DNA of 55,738 nucleotides from Clostridia bacterium (GCA_017462985.1 JAFTQB010000052.1:1-55738); one strand, 5' to 3'. Positions 42,120 through 52,499 are shown, numbered from the stretch's first letter. A program made the numbers and translations. The notes: generated by a model from the sequence alone, not told the origin.

Positions 42120-42775
42120 TTGATTTTCGTCCGTTCCATTAAAATAATTTTCGTTTTTTCTTCTGTTAAATCGTCGCGGGAAAATTCAAGGACGTCCTTA
42201 CGGCAAACGTCTACGTCCTCGTCGTCGAATTCGTCCAAAAATCCCTGCGCCCTATCCAAATCGATCGTTAACCGCTTAGAACGGTAATGCATGGGAATGA
42301 CGATATCGGGCATGATCCTGTCCACGTATTCCTTTGCTTGTTCCGCATCGATCGTGTAAGTGCCGCCGACGGGAATGAGCAAAATATTCACGGGCAAAAG
42401 CATTTCAATGAGTTCCGAAGAACATTCTTCCCCCAAGTCGCCCAAATGGCAAATTTCCATACCGTCCATACGGAATTTATAAATCACGTTTTCTCCGCGA
42501 AGTTTTCCTTCCGCCGTATCGTGATAACTTTTAATCCCCGTAATCTCAACGCCGGGAAGCTCGTAAAAGCCCTCTTTGCGAATGACTTGCGGATTGCCGC
42601 CGATCGCCGAGGGATTATCGTGATCGTAATGGGAATGGCTGATCGTTACGGCGTCTGCCGTAAGACCTTCGGGCAATTCGATTCCGATTTCCTTTTTATA
42701 CGGGTCGGTAATCACCGTCGTGCCCGTACTTTCCGTCAACTTGAAACAGGAATGCCCCAAATATTGAATTTTCAT
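42116..42775 (-). CDS. UPF0173-type metallo-beta-lactamase-fold hydrolase
   Basis: A 219-residue metal-dependent hydrolase. The metal motif reads SHSHYDHDN (HxHxDH), with HLGDLG and IPMHYR supplying further ligands. Related proteins hydrolyse lactones or phosphoesters; the substrate here is unknown. It overlaps both neighbours by four bases (ATGA), so the DUF1934, hydrolase and Rho-like genes form one coupled operon. Confidence 0.9.
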   Translation of the reverse strand: MKIQYLGHSCFKLTESTGTTVITDPYKKEIGIELPEGLTADAVTISHSHYDHDNPSAIGGNPQVIRKEGFYELPGVEITGIKSYHDTAEGKLRGENVIYKFRMDGMEICHLGDLGEECSSELIEMLLPVNILLIPVGGTYTIDAEQAKEYVDRIMPDIVIPMHYRSKRLTIDLDRAQGFLDEFDDEDVDVCRKDVLEFSRDDLTEEKTKIILMERTKIK

Positions 42776-43167
42776 TTCTCCTCCGAATATATTTTCGCGT
42801 TTATCCTTAAACGCATATCTTGTTTTTCTTCGCCAAAATCGAGCGTATAATGCAATTTTAACAGCAAACTTCCTTTACCGATATTATACCCCAAACGGTG
42901 CGTAATAACGCGCAACTCGCCGTCCGCGCCTGCGACTGAAATCGTTCCTTGCGTTTGCGCGCCCTCTTTGAGAGAAAGAGCGAGCGAATAATCGCCGTAG
43001 CGTTCGTAGCGGACTTCGTCTCCCGCAACGAAAATCGAAACCGTCGCGGCTTCGTCTTGATAACGCAAAACAGCGGATAACGGAGCAATATCCATTTCCG
43101 CTTTACGAGAAATCCGACTTTCCGTTCCGTCTACCGTCGTTACAATTGTCAGAAAACCATCCTGCAT
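42772..43167 (-). CDS. DUF1934 (YwiB-like) beta-barrel protein
   Basis: A 131-residue, mainly beta-strand protein matching DUF1934, a calycin-like barrel of unknown function often found next to argS. The pattern LRYQDEAA, VRYERYGDYS and LKLHYTLDFG is typical. It has a weak ribosome-binding site. First gene of the operon with the hydrolase and Rho-like genes, directly after a strong promoter. Confidence 0.8.
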   Translation of the reverse strand: MQDGFLTIVTTVDGTESRISRKAEMDIAPLSAVLRYQDEAATVSIFVAGDEVRYERYGDYSLALSLKEGAQTQGTISVAGADGELRVITHRLGYNIGKGSLLLKLHYTLDFGEEKQDMRLRINAKIYSEEK

Positions 43168-43204
43168 TTGGGGAAAACCGCCAATTTTGCATTATTTCAA
43201 TAAT

Positions 43205-43233
43205 ATTATAACAAAAGCCGCGTAAAATGTAAA
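43205..43233 (-). promoter_or_regulatory. Sigma-A promoter of the DUF1934-hydrolase-rho operon
   Basis: Minus strand: -35 TTTACA (43228-43233), 17-base spacer, -10 TATAAT (43205-43210). Confidence 0.82.
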
Positions 43234-43267
43234 CAGTATTTTACCCTTTTTACAAAAAAATCACCGT

Positions 43268-44092
43268 TTAATCATTTTTCCGCTTGATCTTTTGACGTAT
43301 CAACCGCCCTTCCAAGAGGGCTTCGCTCAATTTTTCAGCGTCCTCATCGTTCAACGCTTCTCGATAAACGCTCAAATTTTCAATCAAGCAGTTAAGTTCG
43401 TTTAAAATATTTTTGCGATTGAGCATATACAGCGGCGTCCAAATTTTCTCGTCTACGCCCGCAATGCGCGTCATATCTTGGAAACTGCCGCCCGTAAATC
43501 CGTCGCAACCTTTCACCTGCACGCTTTTCACGTAAGCGTTGGAAACGATATGCGCAAGCTGCGAGGTGAGCGCGATCTTTCTATCGTGCTCCACGGCGCT
43601 GCATTCGACGATATTTCCAAATCCGAGGGCGCGCGCATATTCTTTGGCTTCCAATATTGTCCGTTCGTCCGTTTGCCGAGCGATCGTAACGATCAGGTTC
43701 GCGCCTTGAAAAAGCGTTGCCGACGAGGAAAAAATTCCCGAAGTTTCCTTGCCCGCCATAGGATGCAAGCCGATATAACGATAGTTGCGCGGCTTTTCGT
43801 AAACCGCTTTTTCGATACTTTCTTTTACGCCGCAAATATCCGCCACGAACGCGTTATCTTGAAACTCCGCCTCGTCCAAAATTTTGATTGCGGAAAGGGG
43901 CGGAACGGCGAGAAATACGCATTCGTAATCGGAAAGATTTTCCGCTTTTTCGGTGATATACCCCGACGAGAGCGCAAACGCAAGCGTTGCTTCGTCTTTA
44001 TCGAAGCCCGCCGCTTCGTAACCGCTTTTGATAAAAGCTCTGCAAAGCGACGCGCCGATGATCCCAAGCCCTATTACGGCAATCTTTTTCAT
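43268..44092 (-). CDS. tyrA: Prephenate dehydrogenase
   Basis: A 274-residue NAD(P)-dependent dehydrogenase that converts prephenate to 4-hydroxyphenylpyruvate for tyrosine. The N-terminal Rossmann motif is GLGIIGASL; IGLHPMAGKETSG contains the catalytic-region His and substrate residues; SQLAHIVSNA and GGSFQDMTRIA follow. No chorismate mutase or ACT domain is attached. It stands alone, outside an aromatic operon. Confidence 0.94.
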   Translation of the reverse strand: MKKIAVIGLGIIGASLCRAFIKSGYEAAGFDKDEATLAFALSSGYITEKAENLSDYECVFLAVPPLSAIKILDEAEFQDNAFVADICGVKESIEKAVYEKPRNYRYIGLHPMAGKETSGIFSSSATLFQGANLIVTIARQTDERTILEAKEYARALGFGNIVECSAVEHDRKIALTSQLAHIVSNAYVKSVQVKGCDGFTGGSFQDMTRIAGVDEKIWTPLYMLNRKNILNELNCLIENLSVYREALNDEDAEKLSEALLEGRLIRQKIKRKND

Positions 44093-44125
44093 TTTCTTTT
44101 GCTCCCAATCGTCTTATTGTATTTC

Positions 44126-44154
44126 ATCTTATCATATTTTTTTACAAAAATCAA
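44126..44154 (-). promoter_or_regulatory. Sigma-A promoter of tyrA
   Basis: Minus strand: -35 TTGATT (44149-44154), 17-base spacer, -10 TAAGAT (44126-44131). Confidence 0.75.
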
Positions 44155-44165
44155 GCGTAAGAGAA

Positions 44166-44196
44166 GTAAAAAGCGAAAAGACCGCAGCCTTTTCGC
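44166..44196 (-). terminator. Terminator after spoIIID
   Basis: Minus strand stem GCGAAAAG/CTTTTCGC with an 8-base loop, then TTTTTAC. Confidence 0.85.
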
Positions 44197-44204
44197 CTTA
44201 AAAA

Positions 44205-44459
44205 TCATTCTTTTTGCGAGAGATATTTTTTTTGCGTGGCGATACCGCCCCGAATATGCCGTTCGCTTAAATTAAGATCCAAAACGGCGCGCACCCGCTC
44301 GAATAGCTCCGCGTCGATATATTTCAAACGTTCCGAAACGTCTTTATGTACCGTAGATTTACTGATAGAAAAATACGCTGAACACGCCCGTACGGTACAG
44401 CCCGTTTGAACGATGTATTCCGCGCATTTTCTTGCCCTTTCCTCAATATATTCCCACAA
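44205..44459 (-). CDS. spoIIID: Stage III sporulation regulator SpoIIID
   Basis: An 84-residue helix-turn-helix regulator of mother-cell genes. SISKSTVHKDVSERL is the diagnostic recognition region, followed by the C-terminal basic helix RHIRGGIATQKKY. I choose TTG 44459 as start: GGAGG lies 7 to 9 bases upstream and the result, (M)WEYIEER, aligns with the MHDYIKER start of Bacillus SpoIIID; a GTG two codons earlier is too close to the Shine-Dalgarno. This gene implies an endospore-forming lineage. Confidence 0.95.
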   Translation of the reverse strand: MWEYIEERARKCAEYIVQTGCTVRACSAYFSISKSTVHKDVSERLKYIDAELFERVRAVLDLNLSERHIRGGIATQKKYLSQKE

Positions 44460-44493
44460 AATCACGACCTCCGATTATAATTGGCTACGGAAT

Positions 44494-44522
44494 ATCTTAT
44501 GTCGATTTTGTGCGGTTTATAC
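44494..44522 (-). promoter_or_regulatory. Possible sigma-E promoter of spoIIID
   Basis: Minus strand: GTATAAAC (44515-44522), 13-base spacer, CATAAGAT (44494-44501), resembling the sigma-E pattern with ATA at -35 and CATAcAnT at -10. Known regulation of spoIIID in Bacillus by sigma-E supports it. Confidence 0.4.
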
Positions 44523-44536
44523 CCGTTGTTTCGTCT

Positions 44537-47002
44537 TTATTCGTCTTTTTTATACGGCATCGGCAATACCTTTTGTACAGTTCCCTCTTCGTAACGGGAA
44601 ACGCGTTTTGCCTTTGCGCTCTGCATCATAATGAAAATATCTTCCGTTGAAAGCTCGGAAACGATATTTCCTTTCACGACCACAGCCAAGCGATAAGGAA
44701 CGGTTACGTAGCTTGCCGAAAGCACGCTTGCGCCCTCTCTCAATCCTACGATGATACTGCCTTTTTTGTATCTGCCCGTCGGCTCGATCTGCGACGCGAT
44801 CACGCGCTTAAACTTCCCTTCGTCGGTGGCGATCACGATCTCGCCCTCGCCGTTGATCTGCGCCATGAATACGACTTGATCTCCCTCACGGAGCTGGATT
44901 CCCCTCACGCCGCCCGCAATTCTGCCTTGCGCGGGAATATCGTCCTTTTTCGCGTTTACGCAAATACCGCCTTTGGTAACGATGATGATTGTATCCTCGT
45001 CGTCCGTTTCCTCTTCGACGGCGATCACCTCGTCGTCCTCGGAAAGCTTGATCGCTTGGAAATTATCTTTCTTTTGATCGTATTCGCTCCAAGCCGTCTT
45101 TTTCATCATACCTTTGCGCGTAAAGAACATCAAGTTGCCGATCGGCATACGCTCGGGCAATTCGAACAGCGCGACGATCCTTTCGTCCTCAACGGCTTCT
45201 TTGGCAACCGTTTGCAAGGAAACGCCCTCGTCGGAAAGCTTACACGCATATTCGGGCGCATAGATATCCAACTTATAGCAATTCCCGAAATTCGTGAACG
45301 CTATCACTCGTTTATCCGTTGCCGTTTCCAATAAGAGCGACGCCACGAGCGCGGGCTTAAACCTGCCCTCAAGCGGCTTTTGTAAGCCGTCCGCCGCCTT
45401 GCCGACCAATACTTTCAGCTTATCGTCCGCTGTATAAGCGAGCGTACACTTTTCCCCTTGCTTTTTCTCTTTCGCCGCGGAAACCATATTATCCGCTTCT
45501 TCCGAAGAAAACACCAAACGGGTACGGCGCGGGGAAGGATAACGATCGCGAATTTCGCAGATCTCTTCCTTGACCACCTGCAACTGCTTATCCTTGCTTT
45601 TAGAAATCGCCGTCAAACGCTTGATCAGCTTTTGTAATTCTTTGAGTTCCTCTTCCAGCTTAAAAACTTCCAGCTTCGTCAAACGCGCCAAACGCAAATC
45701 CAAGATTGCTTGCGCTTGCGCAACGGAAATTTCAAAACGAGCCATCAACTTTTCACGCGCGTCCGTCGTACTGTCCGCGCCCTTGATAATGGCGATCACC
45801 TCGTCGATATTCCGTACGGCAACAATCAAGCCTTCCAAGATATGACATCTTTGTTCCGCTTGGTTGAGTTCGAACAGCGTGCGTTTCAAAATAAGCTGTT
45901 GCTGATATTTGACGTAATGACGGATAATATCCATCAATCCCAGCTGTTGCGGCTTTCCGTCCGCAATCACGACCATATTGATCCCGAAAGTAACTTCCAG
46001 TTCGGTATATTTATACAAGATCTTTAAAAGCGCCTGTACGTCGGTATCCTTTTTCATGCGGATCACGGCGCGCATACCCGTTCTGTCCGATTCGTCCGCA
46101 ACGTAATCGATACAAGCGAGTTCTTCCTTTTTATCCTCCCGAAGCTCCGCGATCTTTTTCAAAAGATTCGCCTTGTTCACTTGGTAAGGAAGTTCGGTGA
46201 TTACGAGGTTGATCTTGCCGCTATCCGTCTTTTCTATGGAAATTTTCGCGCGGACGGAGATTTTCCCTCTGCCCGTTTTATACGCTTGGATCAGCTCGTT
46301 GGCAATGATGATGCCGCCCGTAGGGAAATCGGGAGAAGGAATATGCTCCATCATCTCTTCCAACGAGATCGCGGGATTATCAATATACGCGACGACGCCG
46401 TTGATCACTTCTTCAAGGTTATGCGTGGGAATATTCGTCGCAAGCCCTACCGCGATCCCCGAAGAACCGTTGACGAGCAAATTCGGAAAACGCCCGGGGA
46501 GCACGTCGGGTTCTTTCAAGCTATCGTCGAAGTTGAGCGAAAACGAAACCGTTTCTTTATCGATATCGCGCAAAAGCTCTAAGGCGAGCGGCTCTAACCG
46601 CGCTTCGGTATAACGCATTGCCGCGGCGGGGTCGCCGTCGACGCTACCAAAGTTTCCGTGTCCGTTGACGAGCGTTTTGCCCATATTGAAGGTTTGCGCC
46701 ATACGCACCATCGCATCGTACACGGAACTATCGCCGTGGGGATGATACTTACCCATACAGTCCCCGACGATACGCGCGCTCTTTTTATGCGGTTTATCGG
46801 GCGTTAAGCCCATTTCATTCATCGTATATAAAATACGGCGCTGAACGGGTTTTAAGCCGTCCTCTACTCTCGGCAACGCGCGGTCGAGAATAACGAATTC
46901 CGCGTAAGGGAGCATGGACGAATGAAGCACCTTTTCCAAGGGTTCGACGTAGGTTTGACCAGTGATTTCTACCTGCTCGGGCTGTTTTTTATTCTTCGCC
47001 AT
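44537..47002 (-). CDS. parC: Type IIA topoisomerase subunit A, topoisomerase IV type
   Basis: An 821-residue DNA-cleaving subunit. Active-site Tyr 131 is in [10 protein letters not shown]; the quinolone region [13 protein letters not shown] keeps the Ser and Asp of sensitive enzymes. The C-terminal beta-pinwheel is complete, but the GyrA box (QRRGGKG) is only a degenerate [10 protein letters not shown], favouring ParC over GyrA. It begins 3 bases after parE. Confidence 0.85.
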   Translation of the reverse strand: MAKNKKQPEQVEITGQTYVEPLEKVLHSSMLPYAEFVILDRALPRVEDGLKPVQRRILYTMNEMGLTPDKPHKKSARIVGDCMGKYHPHGDSSVYDAMVRMAQTFNMGKTLVNGHGNFGSVDGDPAAAMRYTEARLEPLALELLRDIDKETVSFSLNFDDSLKEPDVLPGRFPNLLVNGSSGIAVGLATNIPTHNLEEVINGVVAYIDNPAISLEEMMEHIPSPDFPTGGIIIANELIQAYKTGRGKISVRAKISIEKTDSGKINLVITELPYQVNKANLLKKIAELREDKKEELACIDYVADESDRTGMRAVIRMKKDTDVQALLKILYKYTELEVTFGINMVVIADGKPQQLGLMDIIRHYVKYQQQLILKRTLFELNQAEQRCHILEGLIVAVRNIDEVIAIIKGADSTTDAREKLMARFEISVAQAQAILDLRLARLTKLEVFKLEEELKELQKLIKRLTAISKSKDKQLQVVKEEICEIRDRYPSPRRTRLVFSSEEADNMVSAAKEKKQGEKCTLAYTADDKLKVLVGKAADGLQKPLEGRFKPALVASLLLETATDKRVIAFTNFGNCYKLDIYAPEYACKLSDEGVSLQTVAKEAVEDERIVALFELPERMPIGNLMFFTRKGMMKKTAWSEYDQKKDNFQAIKLSEDDEVIAVEEETDDEDTIIIVTKGGICVNAKKDDIPAQGRIAGGVRGIQLREGDQVVFMAQINGEGEIVIATDEGKFKRVIASQIEPTGRYKKGSIIVGLREGASVLSASYVTVPYRLAVVVKGNIVSELSTEDIFIMMQSAKAKRVSRYEEGTVQKVLPMPYKKDE

Positions 47003-47005
47003 ACC

Positions 47006-49147
47006 TTAACCCTCCTTTTTCTCCATTTGTTCCATAAACAAGTCCTTTTTATTGAAGTTTGCATACTTCGCCAAAAATTCCTTTCTGCCTTCCACTTTAT
47101 CGCCCATCAGCGTGGTGATCATGCGTTCCGCTTTCGCCGCGTCCTCAATCGTTACTTGGATCAGATTGCGCGTGGCGGGGTTCATCGTCGTTTCCCAAAG
47201 CTGTTCCGCGCTCATTTCGCCCAACCCTTTGTAGCGTTGTAACTGATAGCCCTTGCCGATCTTTTCGATCTTTTCCTGCAATTCTTTATCGTCGTAAGCG
47301 TATTCCACCTTGTCCCCCTTATATACCTTATAAAGGGGCGGCATGCCGATATACACGTGCCCCGCGTTGACGAGCGGACGCATATAACGGAAGAAGAAGG
47401 TGAGCAAAATACAACGAATGTGCATACCGTCTTGATCGGCATCGGAAAGAATGATGACTTTATGATAATTGATTTTATCAAGCTTGAAATCGGGATCGAT
47501 CCCCGCGCCGATCGCGGAAATCATCGTGCGAATCTCTTCGTTTTCCAAAATTTGATTTAACCGCTTTTTCTCAACGTTGAGCGGTTTGCCGCGCAAGGGC
47601 AAAATGGATTGGAATTGGCGTACGCGCGCCTGTTTTGCCGTACCGCCTGCCGAATCCCCCTCGACGATGAACATTTCGTTAAATTCGGGTTTTCTGCCCG
47701 AACACGCCGCCAGCTTTCCGATCAGCGTAAGCCCGTCGATGCTGTTTTTCGCACGCGCGTTTTCTTTCGCCTGCTTTGCGGCAAGGCGTACCTTTGCCGC
47801 CCCTTGCGCCTTTTTGATGATCTCTTCAAGAATTTTCTTAAAACCGCGTTGACCGACGATCGAATTAAAGCCCTCGATCACCGTCGCTTCCACGGGCACC
47901 CTCGCCTCGGTGTTGCCGAGCTTGGTTTTCGTTTGCCCTTCGAATTGTACGTTCTTCATCTTGACGGAAAGCACCGCCGTCAAGCCTTCCCTAAAATCGT
48001 CGCCTTGGAAATTCGGGTCTTTTTCTTTCAAAAATCCGTTGCTGCGCGCATAATCGTTGAGCGCGCGCACCAGCCCCGATTTAAAGCCGATCTCGTGATA
48101 TCCGCCCTCGGGCGTAGGAATATTGTTGACAAACGAAAAGATATTTTCCGTGTAATCGCCCGTATGCTGAATGGCAAATTCCACCATAATATCGTTTTTC
48201 GTCGCCGAATAATAGATGGGTTGAGAATACAGCTTTTTCTTGCCCTCGTTGAGACTTTTTACAAAGTCGCTGATACCGCCGTCATATTTGAAAACCGTGC
48301 GATACGCTTCGCTTTCCAACGCAAGCTCGTCCACTTGCGCAAACAAGCTTTCCTGCGGTTGCGCAAATTCTTCCGCCGTTTCCCCTGCCGCCGTTTCGTC
48401 CGTTTCCTCTTCCGTCGGCTCGTCGGAAAGCAAATTCCCGCGGCGGCGTTTTGCTTCCGCCATGGAAATGCGCTCGTCGATAAAAGTAATTTCGATGCCG
48501 CGGTTTAAAAACGCAAGCTCGTTTAATCTTTCTTCCACCGTTTCCATATCGAAATCCACTTCGCTGAAAACGTTCGGATCCGGTTTAAAACGCACCAGCG
48601 TACCCGTGCGGCGGGTGGTAACGCCCGTATCTTCCAAAGGTTCGTCGGGAACGCCCGAATCGAATTTGTTTTTTCGCTTGTTAAAACGGGCGTGGAAGCT
48701 CATTTTATAAATATGCTTTCTATACACCTCTACGGTCAGCCATTCGGAAAGCGCGTTCGTAACCGACGCGCCCACGCCGTGCAGACCGCCCGAATATTCG
48801 TAGTTTCCTTGACCGAACTTCCCGCCCGCGTGCAATTTGGTAAAAACGAGCTGTACGCCCGAAACCTTTTCTTTGGGGTGAATATCAGTGGGGATCCCGC
48901 GACCGTTATCTTCCACCGAAGCGCTCCCGTCGGTATGCAAGGTTACCGTTACTTTCGTCGCGTGCCCGTTCGCCGCTTCGTCGATGGCGTTATCCACGAT
49001 CTCCCAAAGGATATGGTGTAAGCCTTTGATCCCCGTTGACCCGATATACATCCCCGGGCGCATACGGACGGCGTCTAACCCTTCGAGCACGTCGATATTT
49101 TTCGCGCTGTAATTTTCCGTCGTTTCGTTCTTTTTCTTCGTTGCCAT
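47006..49147 (-). CDS. parE: Type IIA topoisomerase subunit B, topoisomerase IV type
   Basis: A 713-residue GHKL ATPase subunit. ATPase motifs [17 protein letters not shown] and [16 protein letters not shown] are followed by the transducer, then Toprim ([23 protein letters not shown]) and the C-terminal [19 protein letters not shown] 45-residue acidic insertion (about 225-272) interrupts the transducer domain. Absence of dnaA/dnaN/recF nearby and the degenerate GyrA box of its partner favour ParE over GyrB. Confidence 0.85.
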   Translation of the reverse strand: MATKKKNETTENYSAKNIDVLEGLDAVRMRPGMYIGSTGIKGLHHILWEIVDNAIDEAANGHATKVTVTLHTDGSASVEDNGRGIPTDIHPKEKVSGVQLVFTKLHAGGKFGQGNYEYSGGLHGVGASVTNALSEWLTVEVYRKHIYKMSFHARFNKRKNKFDSGVPDEPLEDTGVTTRRTGTLVRFKPDPNVFSEVDFDMETVEERLNELAFLNRGIEITFIDERISMAEAKRRRGNLLSDEPTEEETDETAAGETAEEFAQPQESLFAQVDELALESEAYRTVFKYDGGISDFVKSLNEGKKKLYSQPIYYSATKNDIMVEFAIQHTGDYTENIFSFVNNIPTPEGGYHEIGFKSGLVRALNDYARSNGFLKEKDPNFQGDDFREGLTAVLSVKMKNVQFEGQTKTKLGNTEARVPVEATVIEGFNSIVGQRGFKKILEEIIKKAQGAAKVRLAAKQAKENARAKNSIDGLTLIGKLAACSGRKPEFNEMFIVEGDSAGGTAKQARVRQFQSILPLRGKPLNVEKKRLNQILENEEIRTMISAIGAGIDPDFKLDKINYHKVIILSDADQDGMHIRCILLTFFFRYMRPLVNAGHVYIGMPPLYKVYKGDKVEYAYDDKELQEKIEKIGKGYQLQRYKGLGEMSAEQLWETTMNPATRNLIQVTIEDAAKAERMITTLMGDKVEGRKEFLAKYANFNKKDLFMEQMEKKEG

Positions 49148-49164
49148 TCTATCCTCGTTTTTTA

Positions 49165-49188
49165 GGGAGCGTTGCGGACAATGCTCCC
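49165..49188 (-). promoter_or_regulatory. Hairpin in the parE leader
   Basis: Arms GGGAGCATTG and CAACGCTCCC (minus strand) form a 10-base stem with one mismatch and a 4-base loop, ending just before a run of A and GAGG of the ribosome-binding site. Could stabilise the mRNA or modulate initiation. Confidence 0.6.
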
Positions 49189-49212
49189 CCCATCTTATAC
49201 ATTCTAATTTTT

Positions 49213-49241
49213 ATTATAACACTTTTTTTCTTATTTTTCAA
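49213..49241 (-). promoter_or_regulatory. Sigma-A promoter of parE-parC
   Basis: Minus strand: -35 TTGAAA (49236-49241), 17-base spacer, -10 TATAAT (49213-49218); leader of about 60 bases. Confidence 0.83.
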
Positions 49242-49263
49242 ATATTTAGCAGAAAAAAATTCG

Positions 49264-49965
49264 CTACTTTTTCGCTTTTATTTGCAAAATTTGTAAAATT
49301 TCTTCAAAACTCTCCGCTTCATAAGTCGCCGTAACGCCGTCTTTCCTCGATTTTCGCTTTGGATTGAACCAAATACTGTCGATATTTGCGTCGTTCGCCG
49401 CGCGGATATCCGCCGAAAGACTGTCGCCGATCCATACCGTCCGTTCCCTATTGAAATCGGGAATATGCGCGATCACGTGATCGGTATACGCTTTCGAAGG
49501 CTTGTCCGCCCCGACGGTATCAGAAACGAACACGCCGTCGGCATAGCTCCAAAGCCCCGCGATATCAAAGCGAGATTTTTGTATCCATTCCGTACCGTTC
49601 GTAACGATATACACCCTGCCTGCGCTTTGAAGCGCCGTCAAAAACTCCTCGGCGCCCGAAATATAAATCGGAAGCGTCGACAAAAGCTGCAAAAAACGCC
49701 GATTGTATTCCTCGCCCGAAATATCACAGATACCAAGCAAAGAAAGATACAGCGGAAAGCGATCTTCCGTGAGCTGTTTTCGCGTAATTTCTTTGCGTTC
49801 CAAGCTTGCCCAAAGCCGCGCGTTCAAGTTTGTAAAGGTTTCCCCAAAGCGTTCTTCCCATTCGTAGCCGAATCTTTCGAAGGATTTTTTGATCGCGAGC
49901 AACGCCGAGGCGTGAAAATCCAAAAGTGTATCGTCCGCGTCCACTAAAAATATATCGTATTTCAT
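49264..49965 (-). CDS. YjjG-type HAD hydrolase (noncanonical pyrimidine nucleotidase)
   Basis: A 233-residue HAD hydrolase with a C1 cap. Motif I is LVDADDTLLDF (the usual DxD is D-A-D), motif II YIVTNGT, motif III lysine in GADKPSK and motif IV VWIGDSLSADI. YjjG-family proteins act on nucleoside monophosphates including damaged pyrimidines. ATGA overlap with helD shows coupled translation. Confidence 0.87.
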   Translation of the reverse strand: MKYDIFLVDADDTLLDFHASALLAIKKSFERFGYEWEERFGETFTNLNARLWASLERKEITRKQLTEDRFPLYLSLLGICDISGEEYNRRFLQLLSTLPIYISGAEEFLTALQSAGRVYIVTNGTEWIQKSRFDIAGLWSYADGVFVSDTVGADKPSKAYTDHVIAHIPDFNRERTVWIGDSLSADIRAANDANIDSIWFNPKRKSRKDGVTATYEAESFEEILQILQIKAKK

Positions 49966-52364
49966 TTCTTTTCTCCCGTTTGAACCACAGCCAAATATTG
50001 CAACGCGCGCGTATAGGCAATATACCGTTCGTTCGCCGTCATATGATCGGGAACGACCACGACGGAGGAAAACTCTAATCCCTTGCTTTCGTACACCGTC
50101 ATCAAATTGATTTTAGAGCGCGAAATTTGCCCTTTTTCGGACAAAACGCTGTACGCCTTGCGCGCATATAGGGCTTTATCTTCTTCGGCGCAAATCACCG
50201 CTTTTAAGCCCTTTTTATCTTTGAAAAATCCGCTGATCCCGCGCGCGCCGATCCGTTGCACTTCGGGGCCGTCGTAGCCGATGGATTTCATATCCACTTC
50301 AAGCGTTTCGGCAACGAAATCGACGATCTGATTGGTATTGCGGTAATTTTGATTGAGGGAATACAGCTCGAAGCCCGCAAATACCTCCCGCCAATTTTTC
50401 ACGCCGCGATAAGGCGTGATATTTTGTTCGGTATCCCCAAACATATTAAAGGCGGCGTTTTGATTGATCGCGCGAAGCAAAGCGTATTCCCCCGCGGAAA
50501 TATCCTGCGCCTCGTCCACGAACACGTAGGAATGAGCGGGCGATAACCGCCGACCGAGCAGCTGACAGATTAAGCACACGGCGTACGCGTCGGAAGCGTA
50601 CATTTTCGAGCTTTTCATACCGTGTTTTAGCTTATATTTTTTCACCGTCTCCCGATAAAAATACCGCACGATATCGATAAAGCCGTTCCCCGATCCGATC
50701 GCGAAAAAAGTCTTTTCCCCACGCAAATATTCGTAAAATTCCGAAAACGCCGTGCCACGCTCCCCAATCTTGACCACTTTTTCGGTGATTTTCTCCGTTT
50801 CCTTTAAAAGCTCTTCCCGCCGTTCGATGCGGTCGGCATACAAATATTTTTCCACGCCGCCGATCTTTTGACGAAATCTCTTTAAATCGAATATTTCTTT
50901 TTGCAACGCTTCTTTCAGCTCGGCAAGCCCCTCGATCGCTTCCGTAACGACGCTTTCCGCCTTTCGCACGGCAAAGGTTGCGCTTTTGTAAAAAGACAGT
51001 AGCTGGCGGTAAAAATAATCGGGATTTTTCGCGCGCTCGCTGTGCAGCGTGCCTTCGAAGAAATCGTCGATATCCAATATGCAATTCATCAACGAACGGA
51101 ACGCTTTCGTATAATAGATACCGCCCTCTTTGCGCTCCTTGATCTCTCCAAGCACGGTTCTGCGGACGCGTAGCGAAGCGTTTTTAATGCCCTCGTACGC
51201 CGCGATTTGCTCGCGACAATCCTCCACGATGTCGGATATAAAATCTTGGCATTCCTCGCCCGTAAACAGCCCGTATAAACTATCGTAAACCTTTTCCGTT
51301 TTCTTTTTCAAATCGCGCGGAAACGCTTCGGAATAGACGTAGGAAAGATAGCTTTCCGCTTCCTTTTGTCCCAAATCGATCTTATCCGCCAAATCGATCT
51401 TTTCGTTTTTCAGCACCTGCAAAAAATATTCGTACACGGTGAGCGTTTTTACCCGCTCCAATTCAAGCACCGTCGCAAGCTCGTTGATAAAGGTGTTAAA
51501 AGAATTGCTCGGCGTAATGATCAGCACGTCGTGCGTGCGGATATTATCGTTATTATACATCAAATAACTCAACCGATGCAACATGACCATCGTTTTGCCG
51601 CTCCCCGCGCAGCCCTGCAAAACGAAATTCGTGCGTTCGGGGCAAGTAATGATCTCGTACTGTTTTTCTTGTATCGTGCGGATAATATCTTTTACCGAGG
51701 CTTCTTCCTTTCTGCTTCGAATGATCTCGCGCAAGAACGGATCGAGAATATTATCCTCGTCGCGACCGCCGATCTCGTCCTCGGAAAGATATTCTTTCAA
51801 CGATAAAAATTCGTTTTTAAACGCGAGCAATTTTCCGTTTTGCGTTTGCAACGCGCGGCGCAGAATCGTTTTATAGGAATATTCGTTAAAGGTGAACGCG
51901 GCGCAGCTCTTTTGATAATACCGCCGCGCAACGGGCGCGCGCCAATCGACGATCTCTAATTTGATATCCCCTTTTTTACCGATATAGTAGCTATTATACC
52001 CCTCGGCGTTATCCACCAAATCCATTCGCGCGAAATACGGTTCTTCAAAAAAACAACGATATTCGTCGATCTTCCTCGTTTCTTCTTCGATGATCTCCAT
52101 AAGCTCGCGAATACGCACGTAATCCTCGGCAGACGGATTACCCCGCTCCTCTATCTGCGCGATCTCGGCTTTTGCAAGCGCTACTTTGCGTTTGTGCGGG
52201 CGTATGCGAACGAGGCTCATCATTTGCATGACAGCCTGTAACCGCTCTTCTTCGTATTCCCGTTGATTTTCGTCGTCGAGTAAGCTTAAAAACCAAGCTT
52301 TATCGGCGTTCTTATGCGTATCGAGCAATTCTTTCAGCTCTTCATAGCTCCATTTTCGTTGCAT
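49962..52364 (-). CDS. helD: HelD-like UvrD/Rep-family ATPase (RNA polymerase recycling factor)
   Basis: An 800-residue superfamily 1 ATPase. A long N-terminal coiled coil precedes YIGKKGDIKLEIVDWRAPVARRYY, the block typical of HelD; Walker A is QGCAGSGKTMVMLHRL, Walker B VFVDEAQDIS, and NQNYRNT and TVYESKGLEF complete the helicase motifs. HelD releases stalled RNA polymerase from DNA. I start at ATG 52364, which has AGGAG 7 bases upstream; the longer frame adds 16 residues with no signal. Confidence 0.88.
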   Translation of the reverse strand: MQRKWSYEELKELLDTHKNADKAWFLSLLDDENQREYEEERLQAVMQMMSLVRIRPHKRKVALAKAEIAQIEERGNPSAEDYVRIRELMEIIEEETRKIDEYRCFFEEPYFARMDLVDNAEGYNSYYIGKKGDIKLEIVDWRAPVARRYYQKSCAAFTFNEYSYKTILRRALQTQNGKLLAFKNEFLSLKEYLSEDEIGGRDEDNILDPFLREIIRSRKEEASVKDIIRTIQEKQYEIITCPERTNFVLQGCAGSGKTMVMLHRLSYLMYNNDNIRTHDVLIITPSNSFNTFINELATVLELERVKTLTVYEYFLQVLKNEKIDLADKIDLGQKEAESYLSYVYSEAFPRDLKKKTEKVYDSLYGLFTGEECQDFISDIVEDCREQIAAYEGIKNASLRVRRTVLGEIKERKEGGIYYTKAFRSLMNCILDIDDFFEGTLHSERAKNPDYFYRQLLSFYKSATFAVRKAESVVTEAIEGLAELKEALQKEIFDLKRFRQKIGGVEKYLYADRIERREELLKETEKITEKVVKIGERGTAFSEFYEYLRGEKTFFAIGSGNGFIDIVRYFYRETVKKYKLKHGMKSSKMYASDAYAVCLICQLLGRRLSPAHSYVFVDEAQDISAGEYALLRAINQNAAFNMFGDTEQNITPYRGVKNWREVFAGFELYSLNQNYRNTNQIVDFVAETLEVDMKSIGYDGPEVQRIGARGISGFFKDKKGLKAVICAEEDKALYARKAYSVLSEKGQISRSKINLMTVYESKGLEFSSVVVVPDHMTANERYIAYTRALQYLAVVQTGEKK

Positions 52365-52390
52365 AGCCGTTCTCCTACGATACTTTTTTA

Positions 52391-52399
52391 ATAATAGCA
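52391..52399 (-). promoter_or_regulatory. Extended -10 promoter of helD
   Basis: Minus strand TGCTATTAT (extended -10 TGn plus TATTAT); no good -35. Confidence 0.5.
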
Positions 52400-52457
52400 T
52401 ATTTGAACGCAAAATGGAACGATTTTATTAAAAATTTTTCCAAAAAAATTTTTAAGC

Positions 52458-52499
52458 GAAAAAAACGCTCTCCGTCAACTGAACGGAAAGCGTTTTTTC
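52458..52499 (-). terminator. Terminator after argS
   Basis: Minus strand stem AACGCTTTCCGT/ACGGAGAGCGTT with an internal mismatch and a 7-base loop, then T5. Confidence 0.88.

Noticed and set aside
47609..48508. 299-codon plus-strand open frame opposite parE
   Set aside because: It lies wholly antisense to a complete ParE; the sequence is Arg/Phe/His-rich without any domain and lacks a ribosome-binding site. It is a shadow of the codon pattern on the other strand.
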